From: Cacajao melanocephalus
Lineage: Eukaryota; Chordata; Mammalia; Primates; Pitheciidae
Direction of reading: 5' to 3'
Assembly: GCA_963573385.1 (NCBI GenBank)
Contig: CAUYLG010005261.1
Span: 1-64,000, forward strand
Length of the DNA stretch: 64,000 nucleotides
Part shown: positions 23,255 through 33,669 of the stretch, in pieces
How the letters are laid out: every line of letters starts with the position of its first letter
Numbering within the stretch: position 1 is the first letter of the stretch
The notes under the pieces: model-generated
Told to the model about the DNA's origin: nothing
Seen by the model: only the letters and a program-made list of their open reading frames with translations
Databases searched by the model: none
Program-made: the position numbers and the translations under genes

Positions 23255-23815
23255 TGCTGACCAGAAAGTCTGACAAAAGTAATCAATAAATACCGTCTGC
23301 GGTTGATTGTGATCTGTCTGTGAGTGACTTTTCCGGGAGTTTAAGACTTCTGCCCTTTTGCTTTGGCTGCTATAATCATCACTCAGTTGCCACTTGGTAA
23401 TTTCCTAATTATATTATTTGGTGATAAGTGAAGTTTCTAAGCGACAAACTCTTCCAAACAGCTGTGATTGAATTTGTTTTTGATACTTTATTTAATTTAC
23501 AATTGCATTTGTAAAATCAGAATTAGTCTAATTTATTTAATGACCCCCATCACAGGCTGTAGGATATTTTCTGAGGGTTTTTAATTATACATGAATAAAC
23601 ACCATAATTTTAGAGGGGTTCAAGTGAAGTAGGCATTCACATAATTCCCACCATTGGTTCTCAGCTAAGGATTTAGTAATTTCGCCCTGCTACAGTAAAA
23701 ATCTTCTTAATAAATACAAAATATTTTTTCTAAAAGGTTGGATTCATCTAGTAATTTAGAGATCTTTCTCTTTTAAAGTTTTGGAATCTAGTTTTTGACC
23801 TTTTCTATTCTGTTC
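23255..23815. other. Unassigned AT-rich sequence
   Basis: No recognised repeat. Its last 30 bases form a polypyrimidine tract leading to the acceptor-like site at 23818. Confidence 0.45.
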
Positions 23816-23819
23816 CCAG

Positions 23820-23876
23820 GATAAATATATTTCTTTGGATGAAGTTAATGATGTTATAACTGATCCTGAACAAAAG
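23820..23876 (+). other. Exon-like 57-nt segment, EF-hand-like peptide
   Basis: A strong acceptor-like sequence (TTTTCTATTCTGTTCCCAG) is followed by 57 nt, exactly 19 codons, and then AAG|GTTAAG, a weak donor. The first codons read D-K-Y-I-S-L-D-E, which fits positions 5-12 of an EF-hand calcium-binding loop (D at 5, I at 8, E at 12; K replaces the usual G at 6). The frame stays open to a stop at about 23921 if the donor is not used. I see no partner exon in the window. It could be a real internal exon, an exon relic or chance. Confidence 0.25.
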
Positions 23877-23929
23877 GTTAAGTTCTTAAAAGGACCAAAA
23901 TCGAATTTTTGGTTAATTTGTTAAAGGGA

Positions 23930-25050
23930 TTTTATCTTTGTTTTTGTTTTTCCTCCAAATTTAAGTGTCCCTTAGTTAGCCTTACCTTAAAGGGAATTTG
24001 TATTATGTTTCACTGTTTTAGGGAGACTATGATGATGACATTTGGAAGAATCTCAGTAGACAGGAATGAAACTCCATTTCTTCCCCACTTTGCTAACAGC
24101 TCAGTGTTCTGAAAAGTCTGGAATGCACCATGAAAAGTTTGTGTGCTTAGTGAAATGCTGTACAATTGGCCAATCCAGTAAGTCTTGGGAAATGTCCTAG
24201 GAGCTTGGCAAGAAGAAGTTCTCAAGAGAGCCTGAATGCTGCCAATTTCCAATTGGCCAAGACACATTACAAGGACAACCGTCTCTCTGAGCAACCTGGC
24301 ATTTCCACTCCAATTGGAATCTGCAACAGGAAGATGCACAGGGGAAGAAGATTAAACAAACCTTTTCAGATTTCTGGTCCAGGTGAATCTTTCATTTATC
24401 TGGTCTGCTTTCCTCTTCTTTTGATCACTGACCATTTCCAATATTAGGGAACACCGAGCACATTGCAGGTTCGTTTTTAGAACTGATCAACAGCCAAGGA
24501 AAATGCAAGATGAGTGAACTGATCTATCTTTATACGTAAACACAAGGCGTTTAACCTGCCTGAACAGTTCAAATTGTTGCTAATAAAATTTTAGATCTGC
24601 TGTGTGAGGCAACCTGCCTGTCATATTGGCTGTTGTTCAAGTAGCTCCCACCCTGAGTGTCTGTTTAGGAAACATGACAGCTGTGCTCTTTGCCTGGCTG
24701 CTTCCATTTATGAAAACATGGGGGTAAATTACAGTCACCCCCATAGGCCATTTACTGTGAATCTTCTTTTCTAGGCATAGCCAAGAGTAAATACTCGCAA
24801 CAGAATTGAACAACAGTCATTTAGGGCCTACCTGAAATAGGTTTAATTTGCTTTTTACAAAAAAGTTCTCAGAAAATTTAAAAATTTGCCTATTTGGAAT
24901 TCTAAAAAAAAAAATTGTTTTTCTTAAAACAGTGTCCATTTTATATGATATTAACAGTCACTTCTGATGGTAGCTTCTTTACGGAAGCAAGACAAAAATA
25001 TCCAATTATACCAAGAAAAATTTGCCGACTCAAGTTTATCCTTTGGGTGT
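23930..25050. other. Unassigned sequence
   Basis: No repeat family recognised. CAATTGGCCAA occurs twice (near 24163 and 24250). Overlapping open frames on both strands at 24010-24447 (109 and 93 codons) have no domain. Confidence 0.45.
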
Positions 25051-25053
25051 GGC

Positions 25054-25214
25054 TGGGGAGGGATTAGAGGGCTTGGAGCCCACAAATGCCCCTTTGGCAA
25101 ATCCGATCTCATTCTATCTTGTAAGCATCATCAACGGTGTCATCTCTGCAAACAAAGCCTAGTAGCAGATGAGATGAGACAGTTCCTCCAGTGTGGGTTA
25201 TTAATTCATCTTTG
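25054..25214 (+). repeat. Inverted duplication, arm A
   Basis: The reverse complement of this 161-bp segment aligns without gaps to 27273-27433 with 12 mismatches by my count (about 92.5% identity). Similarity falls away sharply at both ends. It is not a repeat family I recognise. Confidence 0.9.
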
Positions 25215-25219
25215 TCTGT

Positions 25220-26615
25220 AGAATACTGGTTTCCTTTATCACCATGCTCCTGCTGTCCCTGCATCTTTCAAAGTGCTTCTGGGATTTTGCTTGTGCCCTG
25301 TGGCTCTTATCAGAGTAGTCTCTGCCCTTTCTTGCGCAGTCAGCACAGAAGGTGAGCCAGGGAGACTCTGGAGGAAGCTTTGCCACATTTCCCAAGTGCT
25401 CATCTTTGCCCCTGTTCCTACAGTCTGAAAGCCATGCTTTGAAAACTTCCCCTACCTTTTTAGTTCCTATTACAGTCTCACTATTGTGAACCCCTGAGCC
25501 ACTGCAAACATGCTAATCTAACGGGGCCCAAAGCATCCCATATGAAAAAAGCAAACAAGCATGTCTGATCATAGAGTAATGAGACCTATTGGGAGCAATA
25601 CATGAAATGTCTATGTTGATCTCCAATCATCTGATAGAGGCCTTCACTTGCCCCCCTAGTCATTTATGAGATCTGCATCAGCTCACTTCACCCTGGACAG
25701 TAGTTCTCTGGATGTCCATTTCTGACAATTAGTCAAGTTTTCTCTGGCTGCTTGCCCCACAATGGCTTGTCAAACAGGAACAATGGAACTTTATTTTAGC
25801 CAAGCTAGTATTTACCTAGATCACCACCTCTTCTACCTTTATCTTATCAACTTAAGTTCCCATCAAAACCTGACGAACCCCATGAATCCTTGATAGGGCA
25901 CTGCCAACTCACGAGGAGGGCTTGGCCCCGTTGCTCAGCATCTGGGATATAAAGGACTTTCACTGTGCCTAAGTAAACAGTATGTTTTCTTATCAGTTTC
26001 TTAAGGTTGCTTTGGCAAGCAACTAAGGAGTAGGCTTGTAATATTTCTTACATACTATGCTTGAAATCGCTAATGCAAAATCAATTATCTCACCATCATT
26101 TTAGACACTGTGGGAAAAGTACAAGAGTTATACTAATTGTTCATAGAACACAACTTGCCCCCATGGAAGTTATGCTGTTTTATCACTAATAGTTCTCACC
26201 CTGTGCTTAACCTTGAATGATTTTCCTTTCCTAACCAGTGTCCCAGTGCCATGGTGTTGTCAGTACCTTTGTTTCTGTACACCAGGTCTATATGAGTTGA
26301 ATATTTCAGGGCATAAAGTCATAGTTATTTGTTTTCCAGTACACTCTCAGCAGTAGTTATCTCTACTGTTGATCAGCCAGCAGTTTGTTTATCATCAAAT
26401 CCAGCCCAGAGTAATCCGCAGCAATAGCCAGGGCATTGTCCTTCGTTGTAAGACACAGGAATTGTTTCCTATGGCCAAAGGTTTTTCCAGGGTCAAACCA
26501 GGCTGCTGCTACAGAAAGGTATGAAGAATTAGAACTTGGTCTCAATTCTTTAAAGGGACATAGAACATCAATTTTTTAAAGGGACTGCTGGTCTTTAGTG
26601 TTTCTACTAATAATA
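25220..26615. other. Unassigned spacer between inverted arms
   Basis: First part of the 2,058-bp spacer. 25640-26000 has an LTR-like flavour (TATAAAGGAC near 25950, then TAAACAGTATG), but I cannot assign a family. Confidence 0.4.
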
Positions 26616-26619
26616 TTTA

Positions 26620-26800
26620 TTACAGTAGCTGAAATGTTTTGGGGGCTTTCCATGTGCCAGGCTCTGCAATATGGGATTTACTATACCACCTCCTTAAATC
26701 TTCACCTCCTGATGAGGTGTTAATAATAGTTGCTCCATTATACAAATGCAAAACTGAGTGGTTAAAGAATTTCTCAAAAATAAAGCCAGTTCATTGTGGA
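26620..26800 (-). repeat. MIR SINE
   Basis: 'tttccatgtgccaggctct', 'gttgctccattatacaaat' and 'gcaaaactgagtggttaaa' match MIR in reverse orientation. Confidence 0.7.
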
Positions 26801-27024
26801 AAGTGTTGGTGAAAGGTCAAAATAGATTTGGTGGGTTCTGGCGTTCAGCATCACCTAACGTAATTAATCTTGGACCAAGTGCAGGACCACCTTTACTTGA
26901 ATCCTGGATCTACAGCTCACTTAAGGTTTCCTTTTTTTAAAATTCTGCTTCTTTGTTGATAAGATGGATTTAGTAACAGCATCTGTAGCAATGGGTTGTA
27001 AAGATTGAAGGGATACTAATAACA

Positions 27025-27260
27025 GTGACACTTATGTATGCTTATTCTGTGCCAATCACTGTGTCTAAGTTCATTGAATATATCTGCTTATTTAATTCTG
27101 ACCATAAGCCTGTTAAGTAGATAATACTGTCTGTCCCTTCTAGAGACAAGGAAGCTGAGGTTCACAGAAGTTAAGTAACTTTCCCAAGGCTATGTAGAGA
27201 GTAAACATAGCTGGTCTATGAACTCTTGCCCAAATGCAGCTGGTCTATGGTTACATCTCC
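27025..27260 (-). repeat. MIR SINE
   Basis: 'cttattctgtgccaatcac', 'gacaaggaagctgaggttc' and 'taactttcccaaggctatg' give a nearly full reverse-complement MIR. It directly adjoins arm B of the inverted duplication. Confidence 0.8.
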
Positions 27261-27272
27261 TGTCCAACAACA

Positions 27273-27433
27273 CAAAGATAAATTAATAACCCACACTGAA
27301 GGAACTGTCTCAACTCATCTGCTACTAGGATTTGTTTTCAAAGATGACACTGTTGACAATGCTTACAAGATAGAATGAGATCAGATTTGCCAAAGGGGCA
27401 TGTGTGGGCTCCAAGCCCTTTAATCCCTCCCCA
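27273..27433 (-). repeat. Inverted duplication, arm B
   Basis: 161 bp aligning, inverted and without gaps, to 25054-25214. It sits between a MIR and an L2-like tail, while arm A has different flanks. The duplicated unit is therefore just this block and does not extend into the neighbouring repeats. Confidence 0.9.
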
Positions 27434-27449
27434 AACAGGCATTTGGTAC

Positions 27450-27545
27450 TTGGAACCACCTTTATGCCATTGCTTTCAGTAACATAACCAAAGCACTTAG
27501 CACAGTGCCTTGCCTCGTGGTAACCAATCAATAAATGTTAACCAT
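27450..27545 (+). repeat. L2/MIR-like tail
   Basis: 'gcacttagcacagtgcctt' followed by CAATCAATAAATGTTAACC is the conserved end shared by L2 and MIR-class elements. Confidence 0.6.
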
Positions 27546-27559
27546 TTAAGAATATAACT

Positions 27560-27800
27560 GTTTCAGGCATTATGCTGGTATTTAACATATATTATTTATA
27601 AAATTCTCTGGACAACCTACTAAGGTATCAGTGAACCCAATTTTGCATGTTTGGATATCAAATTACAGATTAAATATTAGGTTACAACTTTATACTTTGT
27701 CCAAGGTTACATCTCTTGCTCAATATCACATTCCAAGTGGGTAAGTATATTGGGCATGGACGCTTTGCCTCTCTGAACTCCAAAACCTGTGGCTTTGACC
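27560..27800 (-). repeat. MIR SINE (diverged)
   Basis: 'ggcattatgctggtattta', 'ctttgtccaaggttacatc' and 'ctttgcctctctgaactcc' keep the reverse-complement MIR order with many changes. Confidence 0.5.
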
Positions 27801-27804
27801 GGTC

Positions 27805-28785
27805 TGCCAGACTATACATGCTATTTTTAGGAATAACAATCTCAGGCAGTGGCATGTTTTTATGCAAGCCTATTACTTTTTTCTGTTTCTCTCAAAAGCT
27901 CCCATGTAGTCTTTCTGATACTTATTTAGGTTTAGTTTCTGAAACATGATAGTAAAATATAATAATGAAATTGATCATGTATTACTACTTCTGTTTTTTC
28001 TTTGACCTCTCCGCCCCAACACAATCTCTACATTCAGTGTTTCTCATCCCACTGGGTATATTGATGCTACAGGAACCATTTTGCATTCTAGGGTTCTGCT
28101 GCACCTCACTTTGGGGTGATATATCAGACAATCAGTCACAGCAAGATACTAAGTGCCAGATGTTACTTTGTTAGCTAGGATCATCCTTTGAACATCTGTC
28201 TCTAGTCCTGGAAGGGGAAATGCCCTAATGGGCAGAAAACATGGCTTTTTGTAAGGAAGCATCCAGGCTGCTAATTAGTCACCAGGAGTAATCCAAAGAA
28301 ATAAACTTACCCCAAAGGAAACTGGCCATATTCTGTAACTCAATAGTATTTTCAATGGGTGAAGATGAGAGGAGTTGTGTATACTCTAAGGAAAAACTTA
28401 TTTGATGGCTTCTCTTGTCTTTTTTCAATCCTAGTGGCTACTGGGGTTTTCCTAAGACCTTTTTCATGTTTTGATTAATCAGATAAAGAATATTTAGAGA
28501 AGGCTTGTTATGTGAAAGTAGCTGTGCGGCATACTGTAGAGACTTTTATTGTAGGATCTTTGTCCTTGGGGAGTTACTATTAAACACAATTTGGTTTACA
28601 TGTCTTTGCATAGTTGAAATTATTTTGATTCATTAATTTATCCATTCATTAAAATGTTTGGTATTACATGCCTAGTATATCTTTAAGAGAACTAGAATCA
28701 TGGTAACACTGAAATGTATATTCTTTACAAGTTCTGTCTTTAGTACATCAAACGTAGGCGCTAACCAGGGAAAACATTACCTGGT
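27805..28785. other. Unassigned AT-rich sequence
   Basis: No repeat family, RNA gene or convincing exon recognised. Confidence 0.5.
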
Positions 28786-28786
28786 A

Positions 28787-29222
28787 CTAGTTTCCTATTT
28801 CTGCTATAACAAATTTTTACAAACCTAATAATGTGTGTAAAACAGCACAAATTTATTATCTCATCATTCCGGAGGTTGAAGATCCAAAGTGGATTTTGCT
28901 GGGCCCAAATCTATCAATCAGCCAGGCCGTGAAACCTCTGTAGGTTCTTCCCTTTTCCACCTTCTAGAGACCTCGTGCGTTCCTTGGCCCATGGCCTCTT
29001 CGTCTGTCTTTAGATCTCTGACATATACCTCTTTGACTCTGGCCCTCTGCCTCCATCATCATAGCTTTTACCTTTTATGACTCTGATTTTTCCTGTGTCT
29101 CTTATAAAAACGCTTGGGAACCTTGTAATTACACTGAGACTTACGTAATTATATAAGCCAAGATAATCCTCCTACCTCAAGATCCTTAATTTAATTACAT
29201 CTGCAAAGTACCTTTTACCATG
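28787..29222 (-). mobile_element. MLT1 (C/D-type MaLR) LTR
   Basis: 'tagtttcctatttctgcta', 'acagcacaaatttattatc', 'ccttggcccatggcctctt' and 'acatctgcaaagtaccttt' match an older MLT1 LTR in reverse. Abuts another MaLR-like LTR at 29223. Confidence 0.82.
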
Positions 29223-29496
29223 AGTATTAGTTTCCTAGGACTGCCAGCTTCCCTCTAAGAATCTAGCTAGAGTCCTTCCTTATGTCCTCCTTGCTTCTGG
29301 CAGTGGTGGCAACTCTTGGCATTCCTTGGCTTGCAGCTGTATCACTCCAATCTCTTCCCCTTGCTGTCACATGATTTCTTTTCACATAACCTTCTTGTGT
29401 TTGTTTTCACATGGCCTCTTCTTTTTCTTATGAAGACACAAGTTATATTGGCTTAGTGCTCACCCTAGTAACCTCATCTTAGTTTGATTACATCTG
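29223..29496 (-). mobile_element. MaLR-like LTR fragment cut by HERV-L
   Basis: 'gtattagtttcctaggact', 'ccttggcttgcagctgtat' and 'cctcatcttagtttgatta' match a MaLR-class LTR in reverse. It stops at CATCTG, where HERV-L begins. I did not find the missing part beyond the provirus. Confidence 0.7.
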
Positions 29497-29950
29497 TGTA
29501 TTAGTCAGCGTTCTCTAGAGAGACAGAACTAGTGAAATATATATATATATATGTATCTATGAAAAGGGGAGTTTATTAAGTATTAACTCACATGATCACA
29601 AGGTCCCACAATAAGCCATCTATAGGCTGAGGAGCAAGGAGAGTCAGTCCAACTTTCAAATGTGAACAACTTGGAGTCTAATATTCAAGAGCAGGAAGCA
29701 TCCAGCACTGGAGAAAGATGTAGGCTGAGAAGCTAAGCTAGTCTCACCTTTTCAGAATTTTTCTGCCTGCTTGTATTCTAGCCATGCTGGCAGCTGATTA
29801 GATTGTGGCCACCCAGATTAAGGGTGGCTCTGCTTTCCCCAGCCCACTGACTCAACTGTTAATCTCCTTTGACAACAGCCTCACAGACACACCCAAAATC
29901 AATACTTTGTATCCTTCAATCCAATCAAGTTGACAGTATTAACCATCATA
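29497..29950 (-). mobile_element. MLT2 3' LTR of HERV-L provirus
   Basis: Reads as reverse-complement MLT2: TGTATTAGTCAGCGTTCTC at the outer end, then an AT repeat, 'ctgactcaactgttaatct' and 'ccaatcaagttgacagtat', ending TTAACCATCATA at the inner end. In the element's own orientation it is the 3' LTR, because pol sequence follows directly on the inner side. Confidence 0.92.
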
Positions 29951-29953
29951 AAT

Positions 29954-29962
29954 CCACCCCTT
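29954..29962 (-). other. Polypurine tract of HERV-L
   Basis: CCACCCCTT on the plus strand reads AAGGGGTGG on the minus strand, immediately before the 3' LTR, where the plus-strand primer of reverse transcription lies in retroviruses. Confidence 0.7.
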
Positions 29963-30507
29963 GTCAACTTAAACCCACATACATCTGCTAGGATCATATA
30001 TAATCTCCAAATAAAGACAGTAATAAGGCCATAATTACACCTAACATAATACATCTATCCTTCACAAACCAGAAACACACCAATCCCCAACCCAAATACT
30101 CTTACATAAAGTTAATAATACTTAACTGCTAATGCAAAGTCAATAAATCTTATGTCATATGAAAAAGGAGAAAGGAAATAAAACAAAGATATTTTCTTAG
30201 TACAAGTGTATACACATACAAACTATATTTTTAGGAAAAGAAGGAGGAAACTCGTGACAATTACAGTCCTGGTTTCTGCATCTCGTCACATGGTCTTAGC
30301 TGGTATTGATGACGACCTTCTTCTACTACCCATTCTGTATTCCCTTTGCCTTCAGCAAGTACCTCAGCAGGTCATGTTTTTTTTCCTGGTGGAGTGACCT
30401 AAACCTTCATTCCTGAAGGGTCTGGGTTTTTGTAGTCCTGCCTGGATTGGGCTGTTGTAGTTTCCCATTGACCTTAATTAAAGGGCATGGTAATATTAAG
30501 AGATGCT
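29963..30507 (-). pseudogene. HERV-L 3' internal noncoding region
   Basis: AC-rich (plus strand) sequence between the dUTPase-like region and the 3' LTR. There is no env-like sequence, as expected for the HERV-L group, which lacks env. Confidence 0.7.
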
Positions 30508-30834
30508 CTAATAGATCTCCTGTATTCTGTGTGCACTCTTCCTTACTTCCGTTGTGTAGTAGTAGACTGATTTCATCTTGTAGTCTGGGTCAGTCACCCC
30601 AGCCAACACTGTAACTCCCTTCTTAGCCTGTTGACTTAAAGGTAGGAGGAGCCCAAAGTGTCCAGGTGGCAATCTTAACTTCCAGTTTAATGGAATCGTT
30701 GTGTCTCCTGGTGGCAGCATTCTTCTCTCTGGAACTAACACCGCTATGCCAGCAGAACGTAAAGTCACAGGAACAGGAAGCAAAACTTTTGCTAGTGGAT
30801 CACTAGTGGTGATGGTGAGTGGTGCCACTTCCAC
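30508..30834 (-). pseudogene. HERV-L dUTPase-like region (decayed)
   Basis: A 108-codon minus-strand frame contains a glycine/leucine/proline segment followed by A-K-K-G-V-T-V-L-A-G, close to the conserved C-terminal dUTPase motif. HERV-L elements are known to carry a dUTPase domain 3' of integrase, and this is that position. dUTPase hydrolyses dUTP to dUMP and pyrophosphate. Only a fragment of the pol reading frame remains open, and upstream and downstream frames are broken, so it is a relic. Confidence 0.75.
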
Positions 30835-31640
30835 CTCTTGATTCCTGGACCTATGAATCCTGGCTGTGGGAGAAGCAGTACCATATGTTGGATGCTAATT
30901 CTGAGCATACACAGCCTTCTGGAGAATTTTGCTTCAGCCCTACAAAATACTGTCACTTAGTAGGCATTGTAATTGTGACTTCCAAAGGTCATTCCACCGT
31001 TCTATCAATCCAGCTGCTTCAGGATGATGAACATAGTAAGACTAGTGAATTCCATGAGCATGAGCCCGCTGCTGTACTTCTTTAGCCATAAAGTGAGTGC
31101 CTTGGTCAGAGGCAATGCTGTGTGGAACACTATGACAGTGGATAAGGCATTCCATGAGTCGACTGATGGTAGTCTTGGCAGAAGCATTGCATGCAGGATA
31201 GGCAAACCCATATCCAGAGTAGGCGTCTGTTCCAGTGAGGACAAACCTCTGCTTTTACCATGACAGAAAAGGTCCAATATAATCAACCTGCCAGCAGGTT
31301 GCTGGGTGATCACCTCGAGGAATGGAGCCATATCGAGGGCTCAGTGTTGGTCTCTGCTGATGGCAAATTGGGCACTTAGCAGTGGCTGTAGCCAGGTCAG
31401 CCTTGGTGAGTGGAAGTCCATGTTGCTGAGCTCATGCGTAACCTCCATCCCTGCCACCATGGCCACTTTGTTCATAGGCCCATTGGGCAATAACAGGGGT
31501 GGCTGGTGAAAGAGGCTGAGTAGTGTCCACAGAACAGGTCATCCTATCTACTTGATTACTAAAACTTTCCTCTGCTGAATCACCCATTGGTGAGCACTCA
31601 CATGGGATACAAGTATCTCCACAGTTTTTGACCACTCAGA
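30835..31640 (-). pseudogene. HERV-L integrase region (decayed)
   Basis: Minus-strand frames at 31635-31432 and 31331-31005 carry pieces of the retroviral integrase (N-terminal region, then part of the catalytic core) in different frames. Integrase joined the viral DNA to the host chromosome. Frameshifts separate the pieces, so no protein is encoded. Plus-strand open frames here are antisense shadows. Confidence 0.78.
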
Positions 31641-32330
31641 GAGGTCCATCCACATACCTCTTCCCCGAATTTCTTTGTCACCAATTTTCCAATCATGCTT
31701 CTTCCAAGTCCCTGACCATCCAGCCAAACCATTGGCTACAGCCCATGAATCAGTATTAATCTCACATCTGACCATTTCCCCTCCCACATAAAGTTCACAA
31801 CCAGGTACACTGCTCGAAGTTCTTCCCACTGGGAAGATTTCCCTTCACCATTGTCCTTCAGGGATGTCCTAGAAAGGGACTATAGTGCTGCAACTATACA
31901 CTATCGGCTGATGCCTACATATTGTGCAGAAACATCTGTGAACCAGGCCCTAGTCTTCTCTTCCTCTAGCAAGTGACCGTAGGGAACTCCCCATGAGGCC
32001 ATTGGTGCAGGTTGGGGAAGAGAAGGCAAGGTGGCAGAAGTGGAGACCATAGGCATTTGAGCTACTTCTTCATGTAACTTACTTGTGCCTTTAGGACCTT
32101 CTTGAGCCTGATCATGTATATACCACTTCATTTGATGATGGAGTGCTGCTATGCATGACTCAGTTTATGGCTAGAAAGGTCAGAAAGCACCCAGTTGATG
32201 ATACGCAGTTCAGGTCACATGGTGACTTGATGACCCATAGTCAAATATTTAGTTTCCATCAAAGCCCAGTAACAGGCCAAGAGCTGTCTCTCAAAAGGAG
32301 AGTAGTCATCTGCAGAAGACAGCAGGGCCT
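31548..32330 (-). pseudogene. HERV-L RNase H region (decayed)
   Basis: A 93-codon minus-strand frame (31829-31548) and flanking frames match the RNase H part of pol, including the S/T-D-S/T-W-A-V-A-N-G stretch typical of its catalytic region. In the living virus this domain degraded the RNA of RNA-DNA hybrids. Stops and frameshifts break it. Confidence 0.72.
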
Positions 32331-33340
32331 TGCTCCAAAATCTTAGAGGCTTCCACTGTAATTCAATTATGGGGGTCTGCCAAAGGCACCACATAGCATA
32401 CCTATCTGCATTGTCACCTCAAGCACCATTGGATCTACTGGGTCTTATGGCCCAAGTGGCAGAGCAGCTGGCACAGCAGCCTGGACCTGCTGCAGAGCTT
32501 TCTCCTGTTCTGGACCCCACTCAAAACTGGCAGCCTTTCAGGTCACTTGATAAATGGGCTGGAGTAATACATCAAAATGAGAAATGTGTTGTCTCCAAAA
32601 TCCCAATAGGCCCATTAGGCATTGTGCTTCTTTCTTGGTTGTAGGAGGGGCCAAATGCAGCAACTCATCCTTCACCTTATAAGGAATATATAGACAGGCT
32701 CCACACCACTGGAACCGTAGGAATTTTACTCAGGTAGAAGTTTCTTGAATTTTAGCCAGATTTATTTCCCGTCCTCTGTCATGCAAATGTCTCACCAATA
32801 AGTCCATTGTGTTCGCTACTTCTTGCTCACTGGATCCAATCAGCAGAATGTCATCAATATAATGGACCAGTGTGAAACCTTATGGAAGTAAAACGCAATC
32901 AAGATCACTCTGAATGAGATTATGACACAAAGCTGGAGAGTTGATATACCCCTAAGGTAGGACAGCAAAGGTATATTGCTGGGCTTGTCAGTTGAAGGCA
33001 AATTGCTTCTGGTAAGCCTATGGATATTAATGGAGGAAAAGATGTTTGCCAAGTCAACGGCTGCATACCAGGTACCAAGAGATATGTTAATTTGCTCAAG
33101 CAATGAAACCACATCTGGTACAGCAGCTGCAATTGAAGTCACCACTTGGTTAATCTTATGATTATCCACTGTCATTCACCAAGATCCATCTGTCTTCTGC
33201 ATATGCCAAATGGGAGAATTGAAGGGGGATGTGGTGGGAATCACCACCCCTGTGTCTTTCAAGTTTTTAATGGTGACACTTATCTCCACAATCCCTCCAG
33301 AGATGCAATATTGTTTTTGATTTACTATTTTTCTAGGTAG
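32331..33340 (-). pseudogene. HERV-L reverse transcriptase region (decayed, 5' truncated)
   Basis: The minus strand encodes RT signatures. A 111-codon frame (33175-32840) holds the N-terminal half, and the YIDD catalytic box is readable at 32861-32850 in another frame, so at least one frameshift lies between. Sequence upstream of RT (protease, gag, 5' LTR) is absent: the provirus ends near 33340, where an MST LTR begins. Confidence 0.82.
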
Positions 33341-33344
33341 AGAA

Positions 33345-33667
33345 ACCTCTGGGAAAGAGGTTCAATTGACTCACAGCTCTGCAGAGCTAGGGAGGCCTCA
33401 GGAAACTTACAATCATGGTGTAAAGGGAACCAAAGACATCCTTCTTCACATGGCAGCAGAAAGGAGAAGGGCTGAGCAAAAGGGGGAGAAGCCCCTTATA
33501 GAACCATCAGATCTCATGGAAATTGACTCATGATCATGAGAACAGCATAATCCTGCCCCCAGGATTAAATTACTTCCCACCAGGTTCCTTCCATGATACA
33601 TGAGGATTGAGGGAATTATGATTCAAGTTAAGATTTGGGTGGGAACACAGAGCCAAGCCATATAATC
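33345..33667 (-). mobile_element. MST/THE1-type MaLR LTR
   Basis: 'gaggttcaattgactcaca', 'ctcaggaaacttacaatca', 'catcagatctcatggaaat' and 'gatttgggtgggaacacag' are the reverse complement of an MST-class LTR. It abuts the truncated HERV-L, and its own outer ends are eroded. Confidence 0.9.
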
Positions 33668-33669
33668 TG

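Noticed and set aside
30206..33340. Several plus-strand open frames of 60-104 codons
   Set aside because: They are antisense to the HERV-L pol relic and show no coding character of their own.
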